Assembly: GCF_900091725.1 (NCBI RefSeq)
Contig: NZ_FMBW01000037.1
Coordinates: 82,872 to 146,871, forward strand
Source of the DNA: Streptomyces sp. DvalAA-43
GTDB lineage: Bacteria > Actinomycetota > Actinomycetes > Streptomycetales > Streptomycetaceae
Length of the DNA: 64,000 nucleotides
Direction: 5' to 3'
A program made the translations under genes and the position numbers. Each line of letters starts with the position of its first letter. The stretch's first letter is position 1. Below the pieces are notes generated by a model. That model did not search any database. It saw only the letters and a program-made list of their open reading frames with translations, and was not told the origin of the DNA. This document shows, piece by piece, positions 28,848 through 45,341 of the stretch.

Positions 28848-30953
28848 GTGACGGATCGACCCGCCCTGCGCGCAGCCCGCTCGGGACTGCCGCGGCGCAC
28901 GGTACTGGCGGCGGCCGGCGCGACCGGCCTGGCGGCCCTCACCGCCTGCACGGCGCCCGCACCGCCCCGGCGCCGCGATCCCGCCGCCGACCCGATGCCC
29001 GGACTGCCGATCAGCACCTCGCACCCGGCCCTGATGATGCAGATCCTCGCCCACCCGGACGACGACCTGTACTTCATGAACCCGGACACCCAGCAGGCCC
29101 TCGACGCCGGGACCCCGCTGGTCTGCGTCTATCTGACCGGCGGCGAGGCCACCGGCGTCAACTTCGTGCCGGGCCGCCCCGCGCCCGCGCCCGACAAGGC
29201 CGCGTACTCCTCCGCGCGTCACCAGGGGCTCCGCCAGGCATACGCGACCCTGCTCGGCCTCGGCCGGTTCGACCCGTGGCACAGGTCCGTCATCGAGCTG
29301 CACGGCGGCCACCGCGCCGAGCTCAACACCCTCGCCCACCGCGGCCGCAGGGTCGAGCTGATCTTCATCAACACCGCCATGCACACCACGTACGGACGGC
29401 TGGGTCTGCCCAGCCTCTGGCAGGACCGGCGGCTGGTCCTGCCGACCGTCGTCGCCGAGGGCTCCCCGCTGAAGAAGGCGGGTTCGTACACCTACGACGG
29501 GCTGATCGACGTCCTGGCCGGGCTCTTCGAGCGGTACCGGCCGAGCATCCTGCACACCATGGACCCGGACCCCGACATCCAGCACAGCAGCGAGGCCGTC
29601 CGCCGCCGGGACAGCGAGCAGAAGGGCTACTCCGACCACCCCGACCACACCGCCGCCGCCCTGTTCACCTGGGCGTCGCTGATCCGGTGGGTGGCCCGCA
29701 CCACCGGGAACGGCGGCGAGGTCCCGAGCTTCGCCACCACCGCGTTCCGGGCCTACTACAACCGGCACTGGCCGAAGAACCTGCCACCCGCCGTGCTGGC
29801 CGAGAAGGCCTCCCACCTGGTGCCGTACGGCGGCTCGGCCGACTGGCGCTGCGGCAACCCGGGGGGCTGCGGGGACTACAACGTGGGCGGCAACCGGCCG
29901 CTCACCAACCGGAAGGGCTGGGTACGGTCCACCCACTACCGCTACCCCGGCCCCCGGCCCACCCTCGCCACCGAACCGGACGGCCGGCTCGTCAGCTACG
30001 AGGTCCTGGGGCTGCGGGCGGTACGCCGGCGCGAGGACGCACCGGGCAGCGGGGTGTGGGAGGCGCCCGACGACCTCGGTGGCGGTCCGCTCGCCCCGGT
30101 CCTGGGCTGTGCGACGCTCCCGGACGGGCGCCATCTCCTCTTCGGCCTGCGGTTCTCGGCGCTCAGCGGGCACGGCGCGGACAACGAACGCGAGATCGTC
30201 GCCCTGGAGCAGCGCACCCCCGGCGGCGCCTTCCGTGCCTGGCAGGGGCTGGGCAACCCGGTGCGCGACCACGACGGCGGGCGCCGGATCGGCGTCCCGG
30301 TCGCGGTCGCCGCGCCCGACGGGCGGGTGCACCTCTTCGTCCGGAACGCGGAGAAGGGCCTCAGCACCCGGGTACGGGACACGGCCGGCCGGTGGAGCGA
30401 CTGGCAGGACATGGGCGGCGGCGAGATCCAGGACGGGCTGAGCGCCGTGGTGGACGCCGAGGGCCGTGTCCATGTCTACGCGGCGGGCCGTTTCGCGGTG
30501 CACCACTGGACGCAGGACACGCCCGGCAAGGCCGTGACCGCGCGCACCCAGATCACCGGGGTGGCGGTGCCCGGCGACGGTCCGGCCGCGCTGGCTGGGG
30601 CGGACGGCAGCATCGAGCTGTACTACCGCGCGGCGGCGAAGGCCGCCCTGACGACCGTACGGACCGGGGAGACGGCGGACGAGACCGGCATCGACGGGTA
30701 CGGACGCCTGATCCGGGACCGGGCGGGTTTCGACGGGTACGGTCCGGTCGCCGCCGCCGGATCGCCGGCCGCACCGGTGCTGCTGGGCCGCACCGCCGAG
30801 GGCCTCATCCAGCTCCGTACGCCCGGCGGGCACTTCGTGCGGCGGCGCGGGCCGGTGGCGCTGGACGGACCGGCGCTGCACATGGGCAACGACGGGCGGC
30901 CGACGGTGGTCGCCCTGGGCCCCGACGCCCTGCCCTGGCTCTGGCGCCCCTGA
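28848..30953 (+). CDS. PIG-L family deacetylase lipoprotein with a C-terminal repeat domain
   Basis: The N-terminus has twin arginines, a hydrophobic stretch and a lipobox (RRTVLAAAGATGLAALTAC), so it is probably a Tat-exported lipoprotein. The LmbE/PIG-L fold follows, with AHPDDD (His69, Asp71, Asp72) and a later SDHPDHTA that supply the zinc ligands; the family removes acetyl groups from N-acetylglucosamine-type sugars. Residues from about 400 form repeats such as GRVHLFVRN, GRVHVYAAG and GSIELYYRA, as in beta-propeller sugar-binding proteins. The GTG at 28848 is chosen because it leaves a normal signal peptide; an upstream ATG at 28770 would put 26 residues before it. The natural substrate is unknown. 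Confidence 0.85.
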   Translation: MTDRPALRAARSGLPRRTVLAAAGATGLAALTACTAPAPPRRRDPAADPMPGLPISTSHPALMMQILAHPDDDLYFMNPDTQQALDAGTPLVCVYLTGGEATGVNFVPGRPAPAPDKAAYSSARHQGLRQAYATLLGLGRFDPWHRSVIELHGGHRAELNTLAHRGRRVELIFINTAMHTTYGRLGLPSLWQDRRLVLPTVVAEGSPLKKAGSYTYDGLIDVLAGLFERYRPSILHTMDPDPDIQHSSEAVRRRDSEQKGYSDHPDHTAAALFTWASLIRWVARTTGNGGEVPSFATTAFRAYYNRHWPKNLPPAVLAEKASHLVPYGGSADWRCGNPGGCGDYNVGGNRPLTNRKGWVRSTHYRYPGPRPTLATEPDGRLVSYEVLGLRAVRRREDAPGSGVWEAPDDLGGGPLAPVLGCATLPDGRHLLFGLRFSALSGHGADNEREIVALEQRTPGGAFRAWQGLGNPVRDHDGGRRIGVPVAVAAPDGRVHLFVRNAEKGLSTRVRDTAGRWSDWQDMGGGEIQDGLSAVVDAEGRVHVYAAGRFAVHHWTQDTPGKAVTARTQITGVAVPGDGPAALAGADGSIELYYRAAAKAALTTVRTGETADETGIDGYGRLIRDRAGFDGYGPVAAAGSPAAPVLLGRTAEGLIQLRTPGGHFVRRRGPVALDGPALHMGNDGRPTVVALGPDALPWLWRP

Positions 30954-31001
30954 GGTCCCGGCCCGTACCGCACGACGTACACGACCACGACGTATACGAC
31001 G

Positions 31002-31043
31002 AAGGGCCCCGGTCCACCGCTCGCGCGGCGGGCCGGGGCCCTT
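31002..31043. terminator. Bidirectional terminator between the PIG-L gene and tuf
   Basis: A stem of about 13 bases (AAGGGCCCCGG ... CCGGGGCCCTT) lies between the convergent PIG-L gene and tuf. It is symmetric enough to stop transcripts from both sides. Confidence 0.7.
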
Positions 31044-31086
31044 CTCGGTGCTCTGTGCGGAGCAACCAGGTCAGACAGTCAGGTGA

Positions 31087-32280
<1,194 letters not shown>

Positions 32281-32356
32281 TGGGTCCTCCTGTGGAGTGG
32301 TTCTGTACGCCTTGCTTCATCGGCGCCAGGTGATCTTTGCTGGGATGCCGGGGCCG

Positions 32357-32398
32357 GGGGCATTCGGCGCAGAACTTCCGCTCTGCGACGAATGCCCC
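32357..32398 (-). terminator. Hairpin between fusA and tuf
   Basis: A long inverted repeat (GGGGCATTCG then CGCAGA on one arm, complementary on the other, with one mismatch) lies just past the fusA stop. It could be a terminator or an attenuator that sets the ratio of EF-G to EF-Tu. Confidence 0.6.
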
Positions 32399-32440
32399 AC
32401 CAGGCTCCGGTGACAAGCCTAAAGCGTGAGCTCGGGAGAG

Positions 32441-34570
<2,130 letters not shown>

Positions 34571-34608
34571 AAGGCTCAATCTTCTCTCGGTCTCGATGTG
34601 GGTAGCGA

Positions 34609-35079
34609 CTACCAGCGGTAGTGCGCGAAGGCCTTGTTGGACTCGGCCATCTTGTGGGTGTCCTCGCGCTTCTTGACGGCAGCGCCAAGACCGTTGGAGG
34701 CGTCGAGCAGCTCGTTCATGAGGCGCTCGGTCATGGTCTTCTCGCGGCGGGCGCGGGAGTAGCCCACGAGCCAGCGCAGCGCGAGGGTGGAGGCACGACC
34801 GGGCTTGACCTCGATCGGCACCTGGTAGGTGGCGCCACCGACACGGCGGGACTTGACCTCGAGCGAGGGCTTGACGTTCTCAAGCGCGCGCTTCAGCGTG
34901 ATGACCGGGTCGTTGCCGGTCTTCTCGCGGAGGCCTTCCATGGCGCCGTACACGATCCGCTCGGCGGTGGAACGCTTGCCGTCCAGCAGGATCTTGTTGA
35001 TCAGCGAGGTGACAAGAGGAGAGCTGTAGACCGGGTCGATGATGACCGGGCGCTTCGGGGCGGGGCCCTTACGAGGCAT
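34609..35079 (-). CDS. rpsG: Small ribosomal subunit protein S7
   Basis: A primary 16S rRNA-binding protein of the 30S head, and in E. coli the str-operon repressor. It starts [20 protein letters not shown] and carries [29 protein letters not shown] core ([12 protein letters not shown]); the end [12 protein letters not shown] is usual. Length 156. Two bases after rpsL. Confidence 0.97.
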   Translation of the reverse strand: MPRKGPAPKRPVIIDPVYSSPLVTSLINKILLDGKRSTAERIVYGAMEGLREKTGNDPVITLKRALENVKPSLEVKSRRVGGATYQVPIEVKPGRASTLALRWLVGYSRARREKTMTERLMNELLDASNGLGAAVKKREDTHKMAESNKAFAHYRW

Positions 35080-35081
35080 TC

Positions 35082-35453
35082 TTACTTCTCCTTCTTGGCG
35101 CCGTAGCGGCTGCGGGCCTGCTTGCGGTTCTTGACACCCTGGGTGTCGAGCGAGCCGCGGATGATCTTGTAACGAACACCCGGCAGGTCCTTCACACGGC
35201 CACCACGCACGAGCACGATGGAGTGCTCCTGCAGGTTGTGTCCCTCACCCGGGATGTAGGCCGTGACCTCGATACCGGAGGTCAGACGCACACGCGCGAC
35301 CTTACGGAGCGCCGAGTTCGGCTTCTTCGGGGTGGTCGTGAACACACGCGTGCAGACGCCGCGGCGCTGGGGCGAACCCTCGAGCGCGGGCGTCTTGTTC
35401 TTCTCGACCTTGTCCTGCCGGCCCTTCCGGACCAGCTGCTGGATCGTAGGCAC
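35082..35453 (-). CDS. rpsL: Small ribosomal subunit protein S12
   Basis: S12 sits at the decoding centre. The start is a GTG ([19 protein letters not shown]). The two streptomycin-linked loops read [13 protein letters not shown] (Lys43) and [10 protein letters not shown] (Lys88), both wild type, so nothing points to S12-based streptomycin resistance. Length 123. It begins the str operon from the promoter at 35647-35675. Confidence 0.98.
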   Translation of the reverse strand: MPTIQQLVRKGRQDKVEKNKTPALEGSPQRRGVCTRVFTTTPKKPNSALRKVARVRLTSGIEVTAYIPGEGHNLQEHSIVLVRGGRVKDLPGVRYKIIRGSLDTQGVKNRKQARSRYGAKKEK

Positions 35454-35640
35454 TACTTCTCCGGTTTCTGTGTGCCGTTCGTGAAACTAACCTGGAACGT
35501 CACCGACCCACGCGGTCGGGTGTGTCGGATACTGCAGGCTTCTGCCGCAAGGCAGAGGGAGCGCAGATCACGGTGGCCACTGACGGACTCGCCGTGCGGT
35601 TGAGGACACGCACACGAGCCCAGGCACACCCCAGGCACAA
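35454..35640 (-). promoter_or_regulatory. 5' leader of rpsL with a hairpin shared with rpsJ
   Basis: About 187 bases lie between the likely start of transcription and the rpsL GTG, with no gene. The leader carries CCGACC-GCGTG-GGTCGG (35503-35520 holds it plus one base), flanked by CGACACA, nearly the same as in the rpsJ leader at 23794-23811. TTCCAG also follows the hairpin in both. This repeat at two ribosomal operons suggests a common RNA-based control, but that is inference. Confidence 0.5.
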
Positions 35641-35646
35641 GGTCTG

Positions 35647-35675
35647 AGCGTACCTACCTCGTCGACTCCGGTCAA
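35647..35675 (-). promoter_or_regulatory. Promoter of the str operon
   Basis: TTGACC (35675-35670) is followed after 17 bases by TACGCT (35652-35647), a near-ideal vegetative promoter pointing toward rpsL. The 170 bases between it and the rpoC terminator (35676-35846) show no other signal. Confidence 0.8.
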
Positions 35676-35846
35676 AACAAATGCTGTCCACCGGGACACA
35701 CCCGGCCGCGTGCCCGGCTTGTCCCGACCCGTACCCATGGCTTCCCGCGCCCCAGAGGCCCTCCACAGCCCCGTACAGGGCCTCCGGGCCCCGCTTCCGG
35801 CCAGCCGGTGCGCCCCGGCCGGTGCACGGCAGTGACGTATCACACG

Positions 35847-35891
35847 CCGGAGGGCGGCCACCCCGTACGAAACGGGGTGACCGCCCTCCGG
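35847..35891 (-). terminator. Rho-independent terminator after rpoC
   Basis: A long stem of about 20 bases (CCGGAGGGCGG then CACCCCGT on one side) with one mismatch and a five-base loop lies 17 bases past the rpoC stop. It ends the rpoBC transcript before the rpsL promoter. Confidence 0.85.
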
Positions 35892-35908
35892 TCGGTCAAG
35901 CGACTCGC

Positions 35909-39808
<3,900 letters not shown>

Positions 39809-39937
39809 TGGTCGTCAATCCCTCTTTCGGGGGTTCGAGCCCCCTCGCGTCAGGCGAGAAATCGGGGCACTTCAGCAATGGTCTGAACGGGTCCGGGGAG
39901 AGCCGGCCGGATCACAGGGATCCGGCCGGCCAACCCG

Positions 39938-42900
39938 TCAGACCTCTTCGACGCTGCTCGGCTCGCGCCGGGACAGGTCGATACCGAGCTCCTCCGCCGC
40001 GCGGAAGACGTCCTCGTCCGTGTCGCGCATCTCGATGGACATGCCGTCCGAGGACAGCACCTCCACGTTGAGGCAGAGCGACTGCATTTCCTTGATGAGC
40101 ACCTTGAAGGACTCGGGGATGCCCGGCTCGGGGATGTTCTCGCCCTTGACGATGGCCTCGTAGACCTTCACGCGGCCGGTCACGTCGTCGGACTTGATCG
40201 TCAGAAGCTCCTGGAGGGCGTATGCGGCGCCATAAGCCTCAAGGGCCCACACCTCCATCTCACCGAATCGCTGACCACCGAACTGAGCCTTACCACCCAG
40301 CGGCTGCTGGGTGATCATGGAGTACGGACCCGTCGAACGAGCGTGCAGCTTGTCGTCGACGAGGTGGTGCAGCTTGAGGATGTACATGTAGCCGACCGAG
40401 ACCGGGTCCGGGAACGGCTCGCCGGAGCGGCCGTCGAACAGCTGGGCCTTGCCGGAGGGCTGCACCAGGCGGTCGCCGTCGCGGTTCGGGATCGTGGCCT
40501 CGAAGAGACCGGAGATCTCGTCCTCGCGCGCACCGTCGAAGACGGGGGTGGCGACGTTGGTGCCGGGGGCGACCTGGTCGGCGCCGATGGCCTGCAGGCG
40601 CTTGGCCCACTCGTCACCGAGGCCGGAGACGTCCCAACCGCGGCTGGCGAGCCAGCCGAGGTGGATCTCCAGGACCTGTCCCGGGTTCATTCGGGACGGG
40701 ACACCCAGCGGGTTGAGGATGATGTCGACCGGGGTGCCGTCCTCCAGGAACGGCATGTCCTCGATCGGCAGGATCTTCGAGATGACGCCCTTGTTGCCGT
40801 GACGGCCGGCGAGCTTGTCACCGTCGGTGATCTTGCGCTTCTGCGCGACGTAGACGCGGACCAGCTGGTTCACGCCCGGCGGCAGCTCGTCGCCCTCTTC
40901 GCGGTCGAAGACGCGGACGCCGATGACCTTGCCGATCTCACCGTGCGGCACCTTCAGCGAGGTGTCGCGCACCTCGCGCGCCTTCTCACCGAAGATCGCG
41001 CGGAGCAGGCGCTCCTCGGGGGTCAGCTCGGTCTCACCCTTGGGCGTGACCTTGCCGACGAGGATGTCACCGGCGACGACCTCGGCACCGATACGGATGA
41101 TGCCGCGCTCGTCGAGGTCGGCGAGGACCTCTTCGGAGACGTTCGGGATGTCCCGGGTGATCTCCTCCGGGCCGAGCTTGGTGTCACGGGCGTCGACCTC
41201 GTGCTCCTCGATGTGGATCGAGGAGAGGACGTCGTCCTGCACGAGGCGCTGCGACAGGATGATCGCGTCCTCGTAGTTGTGACCCTCCCACGGCATGAAC
41301 GCCACGAGCAGGTTCTTGCCGAGGGCCATCTCACCGAACTCGGTGGCCGGACCGTCGGCGAGGACCTGGTCGGCGACGACCCGGTCGCCCTCGGAGACGA
41401 CGACCTTCTGGTTGACCGAGGTGCCCTGGTTGGAGCGCATGAACTTGGCGATGCGGTACGTGGTGTACGTGCCGTCGTCGTTCGTGACCGTGATGTAGTC
41501 CGCGGAGACCTCCTGGACCACACCGTCCTTCTCGGCCTTGAGCACGTCACCGGCGTCGGTGGCGCAGCGGTACTCCATGCCGGTGCCGACGAGCGGGGCC
41601 TCCGACTTGATCAGCGGCACCGCCTGCCTCATCATGTTCGCGCCCATGAGGGCACGGTTGGCGTCGTCGTGCTCCAGGAAGGGGATCATCGCGGTCGCGA
41701 CGGACACCATCTGGCGCGGCGAGACGTCCATGTAGTCGACGTCGGTGCCGGGCACGTAGTCGACCTCGCCGCCACGGCGGCGGACCAGCACGCGGGACTC
41801 GGCGAACCGGAGATCGTCGGTCAGCGGCGCGTTGGCCTGCGCGATGACGAAGCGGTCCTCCTCGTCGGCGGTCAGGTAGTCGACCTCGTCGGTGACCTGG
41901 TCGTCGACGACCTTGCGGTACGGCGTCTCGATGAAGCCGAACGCGTTGATCCGGCCGTAGGAGGCCAGCGAGCCGATCAGACCGATGTTCGGGCCTTCGG
42001 GCGTCTCGATCGGGCACATGCGGCCGTAGTGCGACGGGTGCACGTCACGGACTTCGAAGCCGGCCCGCTCACGGGAGAGACCACCCGGGCCCAGCGCGTT
42101 GAGACGACGCTTGTGCGTCAGGCCGGACAGCGGGTTGTTCTGGTCCATGAACTGGGACAGCTGGCTGGTGCCGAAGAACTCCTTGATGGAGGCGACGACC
42201 GGCCGGATGTTGATCAGGGTCTGCGGCGTGATCGCCTCGACGTCCTGGGTGGTCATGCGCTCGCGCACGACACGTTCCATACGGGCGAGACCCGTACGGA
42301 CCTGGTTCTGGATGAGCTCGCCGACGTTACGGATACGACGGTTGCCGAAGTGGTCGATGTCATCGGTCTCGACCATGATCGAGCGGCCGGACTCGCCGAC
42401 CGTCTCGGTCTCGCCGGCGTGCAGCTTGACCAGGTACTTGATCGTCGCGATGACGTCGTCGCTGGTGAGCACACCGGCGTCCAGCGGCTCGTCGGCGCCG
42501 AGCTTCTTGTTCACCTTGTAGCGGCCGACCTTCGCGAGGTCGTAGCGCTTCGGGTTGAAGTAGAGGTTCTCGAGGAGCGTCTGAGCGGCCTCGCGGGTCG
42601 GCGGCTCGCCCGGACGCAGCTTGCGGTAGATGTCGAGCAGCGCGTCGTCCTGGCCCTGGGTGTGGTCCTTCTCCAGGGTGGCGCGCATGGACTCGTACTC
42701 GCCGAACTCCTCCAGGATCTGCTCGGTCGTCCAGCCGAGAGCCTTCAGGAGAACGGTGACGGACTGCTTGCGCTTGCGGTCGATGCGTACACCGACCATG
42801 TCGCGCTTGTCGATCTCCATCTCCAGCCAGGCACCCCGGGACGGGATGATCTTGGCGGAGAAGATGTCCTTGTCGGACGTCTTGTCGATGGAGGAGTCGA

Positions 42901-43423
42901 AGTAGACACCCGGCGAGCGGACCAGCTGCGACACGACGACACGCTCGGTGCCGTTGATGACGAAGGTGCCCTTGTTGGTCATGAGCGGGAAGTCGCCCAT
43001 GAAGACCGTCTGGGACTTGATCTCGCCGGTCTCGTTGTTGGTGAACTCGGCGGTGACGAAGAGCGGGGCGGCGAACGTGAAGTCGCGCTCCTTGCACTCG
43101 TCGATCGAGTTCTTCGGGGGCTCGAAGCGGTGGTCGCGGAAAGTCAGCGACATCGACCCGGAGAAGTCCTCGATCGGCGAGATCTCCTCGAAGATCTCTT
43201 CCAGGCCGGACTTGGTCGGGACGTTTTGCCCGCTGTCCAGAGCAGCCTCGACGCGAGCCTTCCATGCGGCATTGCCGAGGAGCCAGTCAAAGCTCTCGGT
43301 CTGCAGCGCGAGGAGGTTCGGAACCTCGAGGGGCTCCTTGATCTTTGCAAAGGAGATGCGCAGCGGGGCGGTGCTGGCACCGTTGTTCGTATTCGCGGTC
43401 GAGGCGTTGCGCGAGGCGGCCAA
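39938..43423 (-). CDS. rpoB: RNA polymerase beta subunit
   Basis: Forms the catalytic cleft with RpoC and is the rifampicin target. The TTG at 43423 is chosen because it gives the 1161-residue protein beginning (M)[13 protein letters not shown] as known for Streptomyces, with GGAAGGA upstream; a GTG at 43453 would add ten residues. The rifampicin region reads [20 protein letters not shown] followed by LNALGPGG. The residue after that Leu, position 442 here and equal to E. coli 531, is Asn rather than the usual Ser. The remaining sequence, including [15 protein letters not shown] and the C-terminal clamp, is ordinary. Confidence 0.97.
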   Translation of the reverse strand: MAASRNASTANTNNGASTAPLRISFAKIKEPLEVPNLLALQTESFDWLLGNAAWKARVEAALDSGQNVPTKSGLEEIFEEISPIEDFSGSMSLTFRDHRFEPPKNSIDECKERDFTFAAPLFVTAEFTNNETGEIKSQTVFMGDFPLMTNKGTFVINGTERVVVSQLVRSPGVYFDSSIDKTSDKDIFSAKIIPSRGAWLEMEIDKRDMVGVRIDRKRKQSVTVLLKALGWTTEQILEEFGEYESMRATLEKDHTQGQDDALLDIYRKLRPGEPPTREAAQTLLENLYFNPKRYDLAKVGRYKVNKKLGADEPLDAGVLTSDDVIATIKYLVKLHAGETETVGESGRSIMVETDDIDHFGNRRIRNVGELIQNQVRTGLARMERVVRERMTTQDVEAITPQTLINIRPVVASIKEFFGTSQLSQFMDQNNPLSGLTHKRRLNALGPGGLSRERAGFEVRDVHPSHYGRMCPIETPEGPNIGLIGSLASYGRINAFGFIETPYRKVVDDQVTDEVDYLTADEEDRFVIAQANAPLTDDLRFAESRVLVRRRGGEVDYVPGTDVDYMDVSPRQMVSVATAMIPFLEHDDANRALMGANMMRQAVPLIKSEAPLVGTGMEYRCATDAGDVLKAEKDGVVQEVSADYITVTNDDGTYTTYRIAKFMRSNQGTSVNQKVVVSEGDRVVADQVLADGPATEFGEMALGKNLLVAFMPWEGHNYEDAIILSQRLVQDDVLSSIHIEEHEVDARDTKLGPEEITRDIPNVSEEVLADLDERGIIRIGAEVVAGDILVGKVTPKGETELTPEERLLRAIFGEKAREVRDTSLKVPHGEIGKVIGVRVFDREEGDELPPGVNQLVRVYVAQKRKITDGDKLAGRHGNKGVISKILPIEDMPFLEDGTPVDIILNPLGVPSRMNPGQVLEIHLGWLASRGWDVSGLGDEWAKRLQAIGADQVAPGTNVATPVFDGAREDEISGLFEATIPNRDGDRLVQPSGKAQLFDGRSGEPFPDPVSVGYMYILKLHHLVDDKLHARSTGPYSMITQQPLGGKAQFGGQRFGEMEVWALEAYGAAYALQELLTIKSDDVTGRVKVYEAIVKGENIPEPGIPESFKVLIKEMQSLCLNVEVLSSDGMSIEMRDTDEDVFRAAEELGIDLSRREPSSVEEV

Positions 43424-43945
43424 GAGGGGGTCCTTCCGAGGGCTCGGACTCACTACGCGCGTACCGGTCCCAAGCCGGACACGGTGACAGTCGGTTCCTG
43501 ATTCGACCGGAAAAGGCCAGGTCAGAGACGATCAGTCATCGGTGCTCAAGCGAGGGCATGCCCCTGGTGACGGGCAGGAGGCAGCTAACAGGCAGCGCAA
43601 AGGGTCAGTGTAGCCAAACGGCACACTGATGTCCAGTCGGGGTTCTCAGAGACCCACGTTGCTCTCAACAGCTCTTCTCAACACCCATGGCTAGCCCTTG
43701 CGCGCGGTGCGCTCTTCTTTACTGCCCGCTTCGCCCACGATCCATGCCTCGGATTCGGATCGATGTGACGACGCGTCCTGAGAATTGCGCGCCGCGTGCG
43801 GTTCGTCAAGGCCCCCCTGCGGGGACAACGCCCCGAGGTCCTCGCCCGACCGCCTCCCGGCGCCGGTCGGCCGCCCCTGAGAGGCAACGGCGATGATCAC
43901 CATACTCGTCGCCGCAGGAAGAGCAAGGCAGCCGCCTCGGGTACG
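43424..43945 (-). other. Non-coding region between the rplL terminator and rpoB
   Basis: About 520 bases without a gene. It holds the rpoB promoter (43607-43635), from which a leader of roughly 175 bases runs to the TTG start. The stretch 43640-43945 upstream of the promoter shows no convincing gene or further promoter. Confidence 0.6.
43607..43635 (-). promoter_or_regulatory. Promoter of rpoBC
   Basis: TGGACA (43635-43630) and TACACT (43612-43607) are spaced by exactly 17 bases and point toward rpoB. The upstream terminator at 43946-43981 makes this the likely main promoter for rpoBC. Confidence 0.75.
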
Positions 43946-43981
43946 CCGAAGGGCGACCACCCGGATGGGTGATCGCCCTTC
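43946..43981 (-). terminator. Hairpin terminator after rplL
   Basis: A stem of 15 bases (GAAGGGCGA then CCACCC, one mismatch) with a three-base loop lies 61 bases past the rplL stop and separates rplJL from rpoBC. Confidence 0.75.
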
Positions 43982-44042
43982 GTCAGATGACGTCCGTGCC
44001 GTGCGGCACGGGGCGCCAGGAGGAGTCAGCAGACTCCCTGAG

Positions 44043-44426
44043 TCACTTGACCTCGACGGAAGCGCCGGCGGCCTTGAGGGACTCGGCAGCCTTCTCGGCG
44101 GCCTCCTTGGCGACCTTCTCGAGGACCGGCTTCGGGGTGCCGTCGACGAGGTCCTTGGCCTCCTTCAGACCCAGCGAGGTCAGCTCACGCACGACCTTGA
44201 TGACCTGGATCTTCTTCTCGCCGGCGCCGGTGAGGATGACGTCGAACTCGTCCTGCTCCTCGGCGGCCTCGGGGGCAGCGCCACCGGCGGCGGGACCGGC
44301 AACGGCGACGGCCGCGGCGGCGGTGACGTCGAACTTCTCCTCGAAGGCCTTCACGAACTCGGAGAGCTCGATGAGGGTCATCTCTTCGAACTGCGCGAGC
44401 AGGTCGTCCTGGGACAGCTTCGCCAT
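44043..44426 (-). CDS. rplL: Large ribosomal subunit protein L7/L12
   Basis: The flexible stalk protein that recruits translation GTPases. The N-terminal dimerisation helix ([20 protein letters not shown]), an Ala/Gly/Pro-rich hinge and the C-terminal domain [20 protein letters not shown], which binds factors, are all present; length 127. It follows rplJ by 111 bases. Confidence 0.97.
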   Translation of the reverse strand: MAKLSQDDLLAQFEEMTLIELSEFVKAFEEKFDVTAAAAVAVAGPAAGGAAPEAAEEQDEFDVILTGAGEKKIQVIKVVRELTSLGLKEAKDLVDGTPKPVLEKVAKEAAEKAAESLKAAGASVEVK

Positions 44427-44537
44427 GATGGCGTCCTTCCACTAATTCGGCAGGTGCCGGATGTACATGTAGGCGGGCGTACGTTCGGCCCGCTGCGACC
44501 GTCTCCCTAGTGGGCGGCGGTCATTGCGCGAGCCGAA

Positions 44538-45068
44538 TTACTCGGCACCGCCCTGCTCTTCGAGCTTGACGCGAAGCGCCTCCGCGGTGCGGACGAACTT
44601 CGACGGCAGCGCCTGGAAGAGCGAAGCAGCCTGAGACTGCTTGCCCTTGAAGGCACCGGCCAGCTTGCTGAGCAGAACCTCGCGGGACTCGAGGTCCGCA
44701 AGCTTCTTGATCTCATCGGCGGACAGCGCCTTACCATCAAGGACACCGCCCTTGATGATCAGGTTCGGGTTCTCCTTGGCGAAGTCACGAAGACCCTTCG
44801 CCGACTCCACCGGGTCACCGGTGATGAAGGCAACCGCCGTCGGACCAGTGAACTGGTCGTCCAGCGAAGTGATCCCGGCCTCGTTGGCCGCAATCTTGGT
44901 CAGCGTGTTCTTCACCACGGCGTACTGGGCGTTCTCACCGAGCGAACGACGCAGCGTCTTGAGCTGCGCCACGGTGAGACCCCGGTACTCGGTCAGCACA
45001 GCGGCGTTCGAGCTGCGGAACTGGTCCGCGAGCTCGGCTACCGCGGCAGCCTTGTCGGGCCTTGCCAT
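44538..45068 (-). CDS. rplJ: Large ribosomal subunit protein L10
   Basis: Anchors L7/L12 dimers to the ribosome. Begins [20 protein letters not shown]; typical blocks are [26 protein letters not shown] and [18 protein letters not shown], with a C-terminal helix for L12 binding (176 residues). The ATG at 45068 has a strong GGAAGGAGG upstream. Expression is probably controlled by the L10-leader RNA directly upstream. Confidence 0.97.
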   Translation of the reverse strand: MARPDKAAAVAELADQFRSSNAAVLTEYRGLTVAQLKTLRRSLGENAQYAVVKNTLTKIAANEAGITSLDDQFTGPTAVAFITGDPVESAKGLRDFAKENPNLIIKGGVLDGKALSADEIKKLADLESREVLLSKLAGAFKGKQSQAASLFQALPSKFVRTAEALRVKLEEQGGAE

Positions 45069-45276
45069 GAGCGTCGGCCTCCTTCCGGGTGATGAGGACC
45101 GCTCAGAAGGGGCCCGGAAAGACGAAACGCCCCGGCGCAGGCGCCAGGGCGTAGCTCGACCGAACGAAGTCCGGGAGCTTTCCACAGTCACCTGCGCAGG
45201 TCGCCCGTACTCAACGGATCCTTCGGTCACTGTCCCTCTTGCGAGAGCGCAGCAACGACCAGCGGTCTTTGGCTTC
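45069..45276 (-). ncRNA. Ribosomal L10 leader RNA
   Basis: The 5' leader of rplJ, about 200 bases, is rich in inverted repeats, including the strong hairpin CGCCCTGGCG / CGCCGGGGCG at about 45131-45155 and CCCGG segments that bracket it. This position and architecture match the known L10 leader, which binds the L10-L12 complex and represses rplJL. The exact boundaries are estimated from the promoter at 45283-45312. Confidence 0.65.
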
Positions 45277-45282
45277 TGTAGG

Positions 45283-45312
45283 AGAGTACGCGACCGGGGT
45301 CGCGCCGAGCAA
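45283..45312 (-). promoter_or_regulatory. Promoter of rplJL
   Basis: TTGCTC (45312-45307) and TACTCT (45288-45283) with an 18-base spacer read toward rplJ. Just upstream is the end of the lipoprotein gene. Confidence 0.7.
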
Positions 45313-45341
45313 ATCCGTCCAGCTCGGGGCGGAGCGGGAGG

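Noticed and set aside
40343..43501. A 1052-codon frame opposite rpoB.
   Set aside because: Same reasoning as for rpoC; no motif or ribosome-binding site of note.
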